NCBI RefSeq assembly: GCF_000282535.1
Contig: NZ_AKJC01000123.1
Coordinates: 1 to 64,000, forward strand
Length of the DNA: 64,000 bases
Source of the DNA: Pseudomonas sp. GM84
GTDB lineage: Bacteria > Pseudomonadota > Gammaproteobacteria > Pseudomonadales > Pseudomonadaceae
Reading direction: 5' to 3'
The notes under the pieces are model-generated. The model had not been told where the DNA came from and made no database searches. It was given only the letters and a program-made list of their open reading frames with translations. The position numbers and the translations under genes are program-made. Positions 55,575-64,000 of this stretch are shown here, in pieces. Each line of letters begins with the position of its first letter. Position 1 is the first letter of the stretch.

Positions 55575-56362
55575 AAACCCTGGGGGTGGCCCACCTGACG
55601 GCCTTGGACCTGGCCCCGGCTGTGTTGGTGCGCGAGGCCGGCCGGGCCGGTTTCGCCGCCGTGGGGCTGCGCCTTCACCCGGTGCAGCCGGGTGCGCGGG
55701 CCTACCCAGTGGCGCAAGGCAGCCGGGCCATGGGCGAGCTGAAGGCGGTGATGGCGGGTGAGGGCGTGCAGGTTGCCGATATCGAGTTCGTCGCGCTGAC
55801 GCCCGAGGTTCAGGTTGCCGACTGCGAAGCGTTGCTGGCGGCAGGCGCCGAGCTGGGTGCGCAGAGCCTTACGGTTTCCGGGGACGACCCGGATCACGCG
55901 CGGCTGACCCAGCGCTTCGCGGCATTGTGCGAGTTGGCCAGTGGCTACGGGCTGCGTGTGGACCTCGAGTTCATGCGCTGGCGGCCGGTGGCCACGCTGC
56001 AACACGCACTTGCCGTGGTGACGGCGGCCGGGCAGGGCAACAGTGGCGTGTTGCTGGATGCCTTGCATCTGTTTCGTTCGGGGGGCGATGTCGCGGCCCT
56101 TGCCGGCGTGGACCCCGGTTACCTGCGGGCCGTGCAACTGTGCGATGCGCCGCGGCTGGCGCCGGTGGAAGCGCTGATCATTCAGGAGGCCCGAGAAGGG
56201 CGGCTGTTGCCGGGGCTGGGGCAACTGCCGTTGGCGGCGTTGCTCGGGGCGTTGCCGGTGGACGTGCAGATCAGTGTGGAAACACCAACGCGGCAGCACG
56301 CTGGCAAGCAGAGCCTAAGGCAGGCGTATGACGCTACCTGCTCCTGGTTGGCGTGTGTCTAA
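55571..56362 (+). CDS. Sugar phosphate isomerase/epimerase-like protein
   Basis: 263-residue TIM-barrel protein of the xylose-isomerase-like (AP endonuclease family 2) superfamily, with VADIEFVALTPE, LRVDLEFMRWRP and GVLLDALHLFRSGGD. These supply the metal-binding Glu, Asp and His positions of the family. The specific reaction is unknown. I take TTG 55571, which overlaps the SDR stop and has GGCAGG upstream; a longer frame would start inside the SDR gene. Last gene of the operon. Confidence 0.8.
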   Translation: MKTLGVAHLTALDLAPAVLVREAGRAGFAAVGLRLHPVQPGARAYPVAQGSRAMGELKAVMAGEGVQVADIEFVALTPEVQVADCEALLAAGAELGAQSLTVSGDDPDHARLTQRFAALCELASGYGLRVDLEFMRWRPVATLQHALAVVTAAGQGNSGVLLDALHLFRSGGDVAALAGVDPGYLRAVQLCDAPRLAPVEALIIQEAREGRLLPGLGQLPLAALLGALPVDVQISVETPTRQHAGKQSLRQAYDATCSWLACV

Positions 56363-56400
56363 GGCTGGGCCTTCCCGCCCATTTTGATCTGTGCAGAAGG

Positions 56401-56503
56401 TCTGTGGGAACGGGCTTGCCCCGCGAAAGGGCCGGTCCTGACAAGTAAGGTGTATGGCCAGGGCTACGCCCTGGTTCGCGGGACAAGCCCGCTCCCACAG
56501 GTC
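56401..56503. repeat. REP pair (REPIN)
   Basis: Inverted cores tctgtgggaacgggcttgcc (56401-56430) and cgcgggacaagcccgctccc (about 56474-56503) around a 45-bp spacer that itself contains an AGGGC-GCCCT stem. It lies between the convergent isomerase and glycine-zipper genes. Confidence 0.88.
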
Positions 56504-56534
56504 CGCTCCCACAACCCTTTGCTTGATCACCGCG

Positions 56535-57008
56535 TCAAGGATTGACCTGGTACCCCCGTCCTTGCAGGCAACCGCTGAAGGCATTGGCATGCGCCGAGCT
56601 TTGCGCTTCACCTTGGTTACGCCGGTCCTGGCGACGCTCCTGGCGCTGGCGTGAGCCACCGACCACGGCACCGGCCGCCGCCACTTCGCCAGCACGGTTC
56701 TGGCGATACTCTTGCTTGGCGTCGTCGCCGACCCGGTCATAGATTTCATCGTGCTGGTTACCGCGCACCTGCGCCCCCACCGCACCCGCCGCGGCGCCTA
56801 CGGCCGCGCCTTTCACCCGGCCACCGACATGCGGGCTGGTGCTGCTGGTGGCACTGTTCGCGGCATTGGTCGCCACGGTATTGCAATCATTGATGTCCAG
56901 CTGCGTCTGCTGGCTGCTCTGACCCTTGAGCGGTACTACTGATTGGGCCTGGACTACCGGGGCTGCACACAGCAGTACCAGCATGTAACTCAACGTGAGC
57001 GCACGCAT
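56535..57008 (-). CDS. Periplasmic glycine-zipper family protein
   Basis: 157-residue exported protein with a signal peptide (MRALTLSYMLVLLCAAPVVQA). After a Cys-containing N-terminal part (DINDCNTVATNAANS) comes a glycine/alanine zipper (KGAAVGAAAGAVGAQ), then EIYDRVGDDAKQEYRQN and a second small zipper AGEVAAAGAVVGG. The Gln/Arg-rich end ANAFSGCLQGRGY contains the second Cys. Such proteins are envelope components of unknown role. Single gene with its own upstream region. Confidence 0.82.
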   Translation of the reverse strand: MRALTLSYMLVLLCAAPVVQAQSVVPLKGQSSQQTQLDINDCNTVATNAANSATSSTSPHVGGRVKGAAVGAAAGAVGAQVRGNQHDEIYDRVGDDAKQEYRQNRAGEVAAAGAVVGGSRQRQERRQDRRNQGEAQSSAHANAFSGCLQGRGYQVNP

Positions 57009-57048
57009 GGCACACCTCCACTAAATATGAACCGTATCATTGAGAATA

Positions 57049-57094
57049 GCCCGGACTGCTCCGGGCCGGGAGGCCGCAGCCCTCATGGGGCTGC
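57049..57094 (-). terminator. Tandem hairpins at the end of the MFS efflux gene
   Basis: Two stems: GCAGCCC-TCATG-GGGCTGC (57076-57094), which contains the MFS stop codon, and GCCCGGA-CTGC-TCCGGGC (57049-57066), followed on the minus strand by TATTCTCA. The second is the better terminator candidate, although its T-run is poor. Confidence 0.5.
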
Positions 57095-58654
57095 AGCCGA
57101 GCGCAGGGGCACCTCGCGCAGCATCCACGACAACGCGAATGCCACGCAGGTGATCACTGCAGCCAGCAGGAACACGCCATGCATCGCTCCGGAGAACGCC
57201 TGCAGGTAGGCCTGCTGCAAAGGGGCCGACAGCGCATGTACCGCTGTTGGCGAAAGGCTCGCGGGGCCGCCGCTGGTGGCAGCGAAATCACTGGGCAGGC
57301 GGTCGAGCAGGGTATGGGCGAACAACGCCCCGAACACCGACACGCCGACCGCCCCGCCTATCGAGCGGAACAGGGTGGCGCCCGAAGTCGCCACGCCCAT
57401 GTGGCGCCGCTCCACACTGTTCTGCACCGCCAGGATCAGCACCTGCATGACCATGCCCAGGCCTGCACCCAGCAGGCCCATGTACAGGTTCATCAGCATC
57501 TTCGGGGTGTCCAGGTCGATGCGGCTCAACAGGCCCAGGGCAATCACCTGCAGCAGCGTGCCCAGGATCGGGAAGATCCGGTAGCGTCCCCAGCGGCTGA
57601 TCAGCCGCCCGGTGATGGCCGACACCACCAGCAAGCCACCCATCAACGGCAGCATCTGCAAGCCGGCACCGGTCGGGGTGGCGTCCTTGACCACCTGCAT
57701 GTAAAGCGGCAGGAAGGTCACCGAGCCGAACAGCGACACGCCGACGACCAGGCCGATCAGCCCGGCGAGCACGAAGGTGCGGTGGCGGAACAGGTGCAGC
57801 GGCATGATCGGCTCGACCGCGCGGCGCTGCTCGTGGATGAAGCCGGCCAGGCCGACCACGGCGAACAGCCCCAGACACAGGATGTCCAGCGATGCCCACG
57901 GCACCAGGCTGCCGCCAAGGCTGGTGATCAGTACCAGCGAACCCAGGGTAACGGTGAGGAAGAAGGCGCCGATGTAGTCGACCACATGCTTGACCGGGGC
58001 GACATGCGGGCGGAACACGTAACCGATGACCAGCACCGCCAGCAGGCCCAGCGGCAGGTTGATGAAAAAGATCCAGTGCCACGACAGGTGCTCGACCAAA
58101 AAGCCGCCGATCAGTGGCCCGACCACGGTCGCCAGGCCGAACACACCGCCGAACAAGCCTTGATAGCGGCCGCGTTCGGCAGGCGGAATGACATCGCCGA
58201 TGGCGGCCATCGCCACCACCATCAGGCCGCCGCCGCCCAGGCCCTGCAAGGTGCGGAACAGCACCAGCTGGGTCATGTCCTGGGCCACGCCACACAAGGC
58301 CGAGCCCAGCAGGAACAAGGCAATGGCGATCTGCAGCACCCGCTTGCGCCCATAGAGGTCGCCGAACTTGCCGTACAGCGGCACTACCACGGTCGAGGCC
58401 AGCAGGTAGGCGGTGACCACCCACGACAGCCAGCGCAGGCCGCCGAGGTCGCTGACGATGGTCGGCAGCGCGGTGGAGACGATGGTCTGGTCGAGGGCGG
58501 CGAGGAACATCACCAGCATCAAGGCACCGAGCAACCACGGGATGGACGTCTGCCTTTCCACGTTGGTGAGTGCAGGAGAGGGGGCGTCGGTGGCGGTCGA
58601 TGGCGGGGGGCTGGCTTGATCTGGCAAGGCAGTTTCGGCGGCTCGTCGGTGCAT
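57083..58654 (-). CDS. MFS multidrug efflux transporter (DHA2, 14 helices)
   Basis: 523-residue permease of the EmrB/QacA family. A 35-residue Pro/Ser-rich cytoplasmic start leads into helix 1 (LLGALMLVMFLAALDQTIVSTALP, carrying the family's D1 motif), then VVPLYGKFGDLYGRKRVL (motif A) and GPLIGGFLVEHLSWHWIFFINLP (motif C). Likely exports toxic amphiphiles. The gene follows the TetR gene by 2 bp on the same transcript, so it is autoregulated by that repressor. Confidence 0.9.
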   Translation of the reverse strand: MHRRAAETALPDQASPPPSTATDAPSPALTNVERQTSIPWLLGALMLVMFLAALDQTIVSTALPTIVSDLGGLRWLSWVVTAYLLASTVVVPLYGKFGDLYGRKRVLQIAIALFLLGSALCGVAQDMTQLVLFRTLQGLGGGGLMVVAMAAIGDVIPPAERGRYQGLFGGVFGLATVVGPLIGGFLVEHLSWHWIFFINLPLGLLAVLVIGYVFRPHVAPVKHVVDYIGAFFLTVTLGSLVLITSLGGSLVPWASLDILCLGLFAVVGLAGFIHEQRRAVEPIMPLHLFRHRTFVLAGLIGLVVGVSLFGSVTFLPLYMQVVKDATPTGAGLQMLPLMGGLLVVSAITGRLISRWGRYRIFPILGTLLQVIALGLLSRIDLDTPKMLMNLYMGLLGAGLGMVMQVLILAVQNSVERRHMGVATSGATLFRSIGGAVGVSVFGALFAHTLLDRLPSDFAATSGGPASLSPTAVHALSAPLQQAYLQAFSGAMHGVFLLAAVITCVAFALSWMLREVPLRSAAAP

Positions 58655-58656
58655 GA

Positions 58657-59319
58657 TCAGCAGCCCTCGCCCTGGGCGTACTGGCGCCCGGTTGCTTCAA
58701 GGCCCGCCAGCGCAAATTGGTACAAGTGCGTGCTCACCTGATCGGCAGGCATGCCAAGGATCTCGTGCAGCGCACCGGACGTTGCGCGCGGGCCGATCAG
58801 CAGCATGGCCCAGGGCGCCGTGACACACAGAATGCAGCGGGTCAGCGCCGGTGCGTCAGGCGGGATGGCGGTGATTTCGCTGAACAGGCCCTTGAGCAGT
58901 GCCAGTTTCATCGGCGCCCCGGTCTGCAGGTGCGCCTGGCCGTGCGGGCTGGGCGCCAGGATTTCGGCGGCGAGCACGCGCAGGTGCCAGTTGTTGTGCC
59001 CCTGCAGCGCCTTGTTCACCACCAGCTCGACCAGCGCGCGCAGTTTCTCTGTGGCTGGCTGCTGGGCGAGGGTGATGCGCTGCAGGTCGGAAATGTCCAG
59101 AAAACGCCGCCGGGCTTCATCGAGCACGGCCAGGTACAGGCCGCTGCGGCTGCCGAAGTGATAGTTGATCGACGCCAGGTCGACTTCGGCCTTGGTTGCC
59201 ACGGCCTTGTTGCTGGCTTCGGCGTACCCGACAGCCGCAAACAGTTCGCCGGCCGCCTGGAGGATGCGGGCGCGGGTAGCTTCGCCGTCCTTGCGGGGTT
59301 CACGAACGGTTGTCGCCAT
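58657..59319 (-). CDS. TetR-family repressor of the adjacent efflux gene
   Basis: 220-residue regulator: HTH region TRARILQAAGELFAAVGYAEASNKAVATKAEVDLASINYHFGSR split over residues 15-58, and a TetR C-terminal ligand domain of the CerR-like kind. It is the first gene of a two-gene operon with the DHA2 pump and has an AT-rich palindrome 49 bp upstream, so it should repress both until a substrate binds. Confidence 0.9.
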   Translation of the reverse strand: MATTVREPRKDGEATRARILQAAGELFAAVGYAEASNKAVATKAEVDLASINYHFGSRSGLYLAVLDEARRRFLDISDLQRITLAQQPATEKLRALVELVVNKALQGHNNWHLRVLAAEILAPSPHGQAHLQTGAPMKLALLKGLFSEITAIPPDAPALTRCILCVTAPWAMLLIGPRATSGALHEILGMPADQVSTHLYQFALAGLEATGRQYAQGEGC

Positions 59320-59365
59320 GGCTTTTCTCTCCGTTGAGCAATGGGAGAAGCCTGGGCTAGTTTTA

Positions 59366-59384
59366 AGTTAAATTCAATTTAAAT
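59366..59384. promoter_or_regulatory. Putative TetR operator
   Basis: TTAAATT-C-AATTTAA (59368-59382) is a perfect 7+7 dyad in an AT-rich spot, about 49 bp upstream of the TetR start, the usual position for autorepression. The remaining gap to 59577 also holds the promoter of the next plus-strand gene. Confidence 0.65.
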
Positions 59385-59577
59385 TTAGTGATGACGACAA
59401 AAGGCGAAAGCCCGCTTTAAAGCCGACCGGACGGCGCTCACCGCTAGGGAGAGAGGCGGTTCCTATGTTATACAAGCCGTTACCGACACCACCATCGCCC
59501 GCCACCTGGATGCGTCGACGCTTGGCTGGTGATTTTCTTTTGCCCTGCTGCCCTGATTGAGAAACGGAGATTCGCCG

Positions 59578-59898
59578 ATGACCGCCACCGACCGTCTGAG
59601 CCTGCTGCAGTTCGAGCACCTGGGCCTGGACGATGTTGCCGCTGCAGAATTCAAGATTGCGCTGAAGGAATTGCGCAATCTGGCGCTGGAAGACCGCTAC
59701 GAGCACCATGCTGCCCTGCACCTGGGTGATATCGCTGACGCTGAAGACCACCAGCAACTGGAAGAAGCCCGCAACTGGGGCATCGGCTTCCTGCAGGGGC
59801 TGATCTGCTCCAGGGGCCTTGCGCAAGGCCAGATCGACGCCTTGCGGCGTGTGTTCCAGGCGGCAGCGGAGCGCTCGCTGGCGCGTATCCGCGGCTGA
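59578..59898 (+). CDS. Conserved hypothetical protein
   Basis: 106-residue soluble, acidic, mostly helical protein (TDRLSLLQFEHLGLDDVAAA, LGDIADAEDHQQLEEARNWG). I know no function. GGAG eight bases upstream of ATG 59578 supports this start. It stands alone between the TetR and pqi operons. Confidence 0.7.
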   Translation: MTATDRLSLLQFEHLGLDDVAAAEFKIALKELRNLALEDRYEHHAALHLGDIADAEDHQQLEEARNWGIGFLQGLICSRGLAQGQIDALRRVFQAAAERSLARIRG

Positions 59899-60113
59899 TT
59901 CGAATTTCGCTCGGGCCTTGTTCTATCAGGGCCTGACGCGGCGGCAGGGCATCGACACGTCGCTCGATGCACCGGCCTGCTGGCTGCACCCTTCTCGGCA
60001 CAAATCGTTTTCCTTCCCCCTGCACAAGTACATTTTCCTACTAGGCTTGCACGTGTCAGCGTGCGTGAAGGCCTGGAGTGACTGCCTGTAAGACGACGTC
60101 CTAGGGAAAGAGC

Positions 60114-60716
60114 ATGAGCATGAGTGGGCCCCGGAACCTGATCATCTGCGAATACTGCGATGCGGTGTATGAGCGTGCGCCCGTGCAACGGCATCAGCGG
60201 GCGCTGTGCACCCGTTGTGGCGGCGTCCTGTACCGGCATTCCAGCCTTGGCATTCAGCAGCGTCTGGCCCTGAGTGTCACCGGCGCTGTGTTGCTGGTGT
60301 TCGCCAACCTGTACCCGGTCATGACTATCGGCATGCAGGGCCTGTCCAACTCGGCCACCCTGTGGGATTCGGTGTTGATCCTGAGCAGCGGCAGCATCAC
60401 CTTCATCGCCCTGGTGATGGCCTTGGCCATCATCTTCGCCCCCGTTCTGCAGATCGCCTTGCTGTGCTGGGTACTGAGCTTTGCCCTGGCCGGTCGTCGT
60501 GCGCCCGGTTTTGCCATGTGCATGCGCTGCCTGGAAGGCCTGCGCCCCTGGAGCATGCTGGAAGTCTGCCTGCTGGGGGCACTGGTGGCGGTGATCAAGC
60601 TGGCGGGCCTGCTCGATGTCATCCCGGGCATTGGCCTGATCGCGTTGGCCGCGCTGAGCGTGCTCATCATCTATATCGCCGGGCGTGACATACGCGACCT
60701 GTGGGAGCAGGTATGA
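60114..60716 (+). CDS. PqiA-domain membrane protein (first half)
   Basis: 200-residue inner-membrane protein with an N-terminal zinc ribbon (IICEYCDAVYER and LCTRCGGVLYR) and four helices. E. coli PqiA/LetA is one protein with two such modules; here they are two genes, and this is the first. It works with the MCE protein in moving lipids between membranes. GGGAAAGAG precedes ATG 60114; ATG 60120 is an alternative. The stop overlaps the next start. Confidence 0.9.
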   Translation: MSMSGPRNLIICEYCDAVYERAPVQRHQRALCTRCGGVLYRHSSLGIQQRLALSVTGAVLLVFANLYPVMTIGMQGLSNSATLWDSVLILSSGSITFIALVMALAIIFAPVLQIALLCWVLSFALAGRRAPGFAMCMRCLEGLRPWSMLEVCLLGALVAVIKLAGLLDVIPGIGLIALAALSVLIIYIAGRDIRDLWEQV

Positions 60717-61357
60717 ACACGCCCGCGCAAGCCGAGGACTTGGGCCTGTGCCTGTGTCACGGCTGTGGCCAGGCCTGCGACCTGAGCGACGGCGCGCACA
60801 CCTGTAAGCGCTGCGGTGCCGCGCTGCACCCGCGCAAGACCAATGCCATCACTCGCGGTTGGGCCTTCCTGTTCGCTGCGCTGGTGTTCTATATCCCGGC
60901 GAACCTGCTGCCGGTCATGCACACCGAAATGCTCGGCAGTGGCAGTGACAGCACCATTGTCGGTGGCGTGATCGAATTCTGGGAGGCGGGCGCCTGGGAT
61001 ATCGCCCTGATCATCTTCATCGCCAGTATCGGCGTGCCGGCAATCAAGTTCTTCTCGCTCGGCCTGCTGTTGTTCACCGCTCAAAGCGGTTCCAGCTGGG
61101 CCCGCCGACAGCGTTCGCAGTTGTATCGCGGGGTCGAGCTGATCGGCTACTGGTCCATGCTCGATGTGATCGTGGTGGCGCTGGTGGCGGCGCTGGTGCA
61201 ATTGCGTGGGCTTGGCACCATCGAACCGCGGCCGGGCATCCTGTTCTTCGGCATGGTGGTGGTGCTGACGATGTTCGCGGCAATGAGTTTCGACCCACGC
61301 TTGATCTGGGATGACCCTGGCAACGACGGAGGCGGCACCGATGGCGCAAGCGAGTGA
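60713..61357 (+). CDS. PqiA-domain membrane protein (second half)
   Basis: 214-residue protein of the same fold as the gene before it: zinc ribbon CLCHGCGQACDLS and CKRCGAALH, then FLFAALVFYIPANLLPVM and three more helices, ending in an acidic tail. ATG 60713 overlaps the upstream stop (ATGA). Its 3' end overlaps the pqiB-like gene by 17 bp. Confidence 0.9.
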   Translation: MNTPAQAEDLGLCLCHGCGQACDLSDGAHTCKRCGAALHPRKTNAITRGWAFLFAALVFYIPANLLPVMHTEMLGSGSDSTIVGGVIEFWEAGAWDIALIIFIASIGVPAIKFFSLGLLLFTAQSGSSWARRQRSQLYRGVELIGYWSMLDVIVVALVAALVQLRGLGTIEPRPGILFFGMVVVLTMFAAMSFDPRLIWDDPGNDGGGTDGASE

Positions 61358-62981
61358 CAGGCAAGAAGGCGCAGGGCAAGCGCAGATCCGTACCCGGCGC
61401 TGGAATGTGTCACTGGTATGGATCGTGCCGATCCTGGCGATCCTGGTCGGGGCTTCCCTGGTGGTGCGCAACTGGATGGAGCAGGGGCCGGTGATCTCGA
61501 TTTCCTTCCGTTCCGGGGAAGGTCTGGTGGCGCACAAGACCCAGGTCAAGTACCGCAGCGTGGTGATCGGCGAGGTGACCACGGTCGACCTGGCCGACGA
61601 CCACAAGAGCGTGCTGGTCAAAGTGCAGCTGTCCAACGAAGCCAAATCGTTCGCGACCAAGGGCGCGCGGTTCTGGGTGGTCCGCCCACGGATTGGCGCG
61701 GGAGGGATTTCCGGGGTGGATACCCTGCTGTCAGGCAGTTTCATCGGCGCCGATGCGGGTGAGTCGAAGTCACCGGCGAAAAAATTCACCGGCCTGGAAC
61801 TGCCGCCAGCGATCACCTATGGCGAAATTGGCAAACGCTTCATCCTCAGAGCCCGCGACCTGGGCTCCCTGGATATCGGCTCGTCGATCTACTACCGCAA
61901 GATCCCGGTCGGTGAAGTGGTGTCCTACAACTTGCGCGAAGATGGCAAGGGCGTGGAAATCGGCGTGTTCGTGCAAGCACCCTACGATGCCTTCGTGACC
62001 AAGGACACGCGCTTCTGGAATGCCAGCGGTGTCGACATGCAGATTGGCGCCAATGGCCTGAAGGTCGACACCGAGTCGATTTCGTCGATCCTGGTGGGTG
62101 GGCTGGCGTTCGGCTCTCCCGATTTCGCGCCGGACGCCGAGCCCGCCGAGGACCAGGCGCGTTTCCGTCTGTTTGCCGACCGGGAGATGGCACTGTCGCC
62201 GCCCCATGGCCGGCCGCAGTACCTGCAACTGCGCTTCGACCAGGCCATGCGCGGCCTGTCGGTGGGGGCGCCGGTGGAGTTCAAGGGCGTGGAATTCGGC
62301 AAGGTCACCTCGATCCAGCTCGACTACGATCAGGCCAAACAAAGTTTCCCCGTGGTGGTCGATGCGGTGATCTATCCGCAGCGCCTTGGCCCTGTGCACC
62401 AGAAGATGCTCGGCGTGTTCAAGCAGACCCCCGGCGACCTGGCCGGGGCACGGCGGCTGATCGGCACCTTCGTCGAGCATGGCCTGCGCGCCCAGGCGCG
62501 CAGCGGCAACCTGATCACCGGGCAGATGTTCATTTCCCTGGACTTTTACCCCGAGGCGCCGAAAGTCGCGTTCGACATGACGGCCGAGCCCATCGTCATC
62601 CCCACGCTGCCGGGCAGCCTGGAAAAACTGCAAGAGCAGCTGCAGCACTTCATCGAGCGCGTCAGCAAGTTGCCGCTGGAGAGCATCGCCAACAATCTCG
62701 ACGGCAGCCTGCGTGAGCTGCGTGCCAACCTCAAGCAGTTCAATGGCCAGACGTTGCCGGGTGTGAAGACCACCCTCGACGAGATGCAAAAGACCTTGAA
62801 AAGCGCCAATTCGACCCTTGCCGAGGACTCGCCGCAACGCGAACGGCTGGGCGAGACGCTGGACGAGCTGGAGCGCATGTCACGTTCGTTGCGTGACCTG
62901 TCCGACTACCTGGGCCGGCACCCCGAATCGTTGATCCGTGGCCGCCCCAAAGCGGCCGGCGCAGAAAACTTGAAACCTTGA
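61341..62981 (+). CDS. pqiB: PqiB-type MCE-domain lipid transport protein
   Basis: 546-residue protein with one N-terminal helix (VSLVWIVPILAILVGASLVV) and a long periplasmic part of three MCE domains (about 45-140, 160-240 and 285-390; each has a phrase like RSGEGLVAHKTQVKYRSV or GLDIGSSIYYRKI in its core) followed by a coiled coil (about 430-540). In E. coli PqiB hexamers form a syringe-like tunnel between the membranes. ATG 61341 has GGAGG seven bases upstream and lies inside the previous gene. Confidence 0.93.
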   Translation: MAQASDRQEGAGQAQIRTRRWNVSLVWIVPILAILVGASLVVRNWMEQGPVISISFRSGEGLVAHKTQVKYRSVVIGEVTTVDLADDHKSVLVKVQLSNEAKSFATKGARFWVVRPRIGAGGISGVDTLLSGSFIGADAGESKSPAKKFTGLELPPAITYGEIGKRFILRARDLGSLDIGSSIYYRKIPVGEVVSYNLREDGKGVEIGVFVQAPYDAFVTKDTRFWNASGVDMQIGANGLKVDTESISSILVGGLAFGSPDFAPDAEPAEDQARFRLFADREMALSPPHGRPQYLQLRFDQAMRGLSVGAPVEFKGVEFGKVTSIQLDYDQAKQSFPVVVDAVIYPQRLGPVHQKMLGVFKQTPGDLAGARRLIGTFVEHGLRAQARSGNLITGQMFISLDFYPEAPKVAFDMTAEPIVIPTLPGSLEKLQEQLQHFIERVSKLPLESIANNLDGSLRELRANLKQFNGQTLPGVKTTLDEMQKTLKSANSTLAEDSPQRERLGETLDELERMSRSLRDLSDYLGRHPESLIRGRPKAAGAENLKP

Positions 62982-63007
62982 GGGCGCAGGCCAGAGGAGT
63001 GCTGCCG

Positions 63008-63550
63008 ATGCATCGATTGCGCAATCTGTGTGGAGCCGGTTTGCTGATCTGGCTGTCGGGGTGCAGCAGCACCCCGAACAACTACCACACGCTGGTGCCG
63101 GCGCAGCCGGCCCAGGGAAACAGCCAGCACATCATGGTCGGCCGGGTGAGCCTGCCGCCCCAGGTGGATCGCTCGCAGCTGGTGGTGCGTCAGGGCGCCA
63201 GTGGCTTGGCGATCCTTGAAACCGAGTGGTGGGGCGCCAACCTGGTGGATGAATTTCGCAGCGCCTTGCAGGACATGCTGGGCGGACCAGTAGCGGGATC
63301 CACCGCGCTGCTGCGTGTGGATGTGCAGCGCTTCGACAGCGTGCCAGGCCAGTACGCGTCACTGGACACGCTGTGGCGCCTGAAAAAACCGGCCGAGGCT
63401 GAGTTGACCTGCCGCACGTCGGTGCAGACTGCAGCCGACAACAGCATCACCAGCCTGGTCAATGCCCACCAGGCCAACCTGCGCAAGCTGGCCGAAGCGG
63501 TGAGGGCGGCCGCGGCGCCCGGCAGGAGCGCTTGCCCGAGCACGCAGTGA
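63008..63550 (+). CDS. pqiC: PqiC-family outer membrane lipoprotein
   Basis: 180-residue lipoprotein with lipobox LSGCSS after a short signal (LCGAGLLIWLSGC). The mature part has NNYHTLVPA and VGRVSLPPQVDRSQLVVRQ, typical of the PqiC/YmbA (DUF330) family. It anchors the PqiB tube at the outer membrane. AGAGGAG precedes ATG 63008; an upstream frame starting at a TTG overlaps pqiB and is not needed. Confidence 0.9.
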   Translation: MHRLRNLCGAGLLIWLSGCSSTPNNYHTLVPAQPAQGNSQHIMVGRVSLPPQVDRSQLVVRQGASGLAILETEWWGANLVDEFRSALQDMLGGPVAGSTALLRVDVQRFDSVPGQYASLDTLWRLKKPAEAELTCRTSVQTAADNSITSLVNAHQANLRKLAEAVRAAAAPGRSACPSTQ

Positions 63551-63568
63551 ACCTCTCACGCATCCCCT

Positions 63569-64000
63569 TCAGCGCATGTGCAGAATGATCGGCCTGCTGC
63601 TGGCGGGGCCGGTGTGGTCGCGCAGCTTGCCAACCGCCTGTGCAGCCACCGCACCGCCGTGGTTACCCCAGGTGCTGCGCACAAAGCTCAGGACGTCGGC
63701 AATTTCCTGGTCCGACAGCTGTTCGCGGAAGGCCGGCATGCGGTAGGCATCCGGCAAGCCCGCCGCGACGATGCGCTGCGAGCCATTGAGGGTGATGTTG
63801 ATCGCCGATGCATCTTCCTTCGCCAGCGCCGAGGTCGCGCCGGCCAGCGGCGGCATCCATTCGGCCTGGCCCTTGCCGTCCAGGCCATGGCAGGTGGCGC
63901 AGCGGGTCACATAGGTGTGGGCGCCGGGACTGTCCAGGCGCTCGCCGGCCGCATTGGCCTGATACTGCCAGGGCGTACCGTCGCGCTTGGGGTCACCGGG
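63569..64000 (-). CDS. c-type cytochrome, 3' end only (partial)
   Basis: 143 residues are visible and the gene continues beyond the right edge of the window. The heme site is TRCATCHGLDG, with the axial Met in AYRMPAFREQLSDQEIADVLSFVR. An upstream stretch PGDPKRDGTPWQYQANAAGERL recalls the third domain of the membrane-bound three-heme cytochrome c subunits of gluconate/alcohol dehydrogenases. That assignment is likely but rests on the last domain alone. Convergent with pqiC, 18 bp apart. Confidence 0.8.
   Translation of the reverse strand, partial: PGDPKRDGTPWQYQANAAGERLDSPGAHTYVTRCATCHGLDGKGQAEWMPPLAGATSALAKEDASAINITLNGSQRIVAAGLPDAYRMPAFREQLSDQEIADVLSFVRSTWGNHGGAVAAQAVGKLRDHTGPASSRPIILHMR

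Overview
The window is GC-rich bacterial DNA with dense, short-spaced operons, many REP/REPIN palindromes of the 'GTGGGAGCSGGCTTGYC' type, a LexA2-ImuA-ImuB-DnaE2 cassette, MexEF-OprN and a ureDABCEJFG cluster. Together these point to a chromosome of the Pseudomonas putida group; this assignment is an inference from gene content and repeat type. I saw no rRNA, tRNA, CRISPR array, prophage or insertion sequence.

Layout. 0-4.4 kb, mostly minus strand: an OmpR-type two-component pair, ilvE with a clear terminator, a 229-bp near-perfect palindrome, a small conserved gene and a VOC protein. 4.5-10.2 kb: a complete urease operon preceded by a sequence matching a sigma-54 (-24/-12) promoter, as expected for nitrogen control. 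10.2-17.7 kb: a DUF899 protein and a HAD phosphatase on the minus strand, then the SOS mutasome operon driven by a LexA2 operator. 17.8-22.6 kb: aldo/keto reductase and LysR genes divergent from a CoA-transferase (two subunits) plus AtoE short-chain acid uptake operon. 22.8-26.7 kb: a DapA-like lyase and a class II aldolase divergent from an XRE-cupin and an AraC regulator, whose C-terminus is encoded by a REP pair, then a LysE exporter.

26.8-34 kb: a TerC/CBS/CorC membrane protein with a proline-rich upstream reading frame, a RarD permease, a CSS-EAL phosphodiesterase, hppD, a free-standing CSS sensor without EAL domain and a DJ-1/PfpI protein. 34-39 kb: two convergent hybrid histidine kinases and a HEAT/TPR protein. 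39-45 kb: mexE-mexF-oprN with a strong terminator. 45-50 kb: an MFS permease, then a 935-residue adenylation-carrier-membrane acyltransferase fusion next to a TetR gene. This fusion is the best candidate for an undescribed system.

50-56 kb: a small Arg/His-rich secreted protein, an isochorismatase-like hydrolase, and a LysR gene divergent from a compact catabolic operon (amidohydrolase, MFS, SDR, sugar-isomerase-like protein) that looks built for a sugar acid or lactone. 56-64 kb: a glycine-zipper protein, a TetR plus 14-helix MFS drug efflux pair, a small conserved gene, a split pqiA-pqiA-pqiB-pqiC lipid-transport operon, and the 3' end of a c-type cytochrome gene that runs out of the window.
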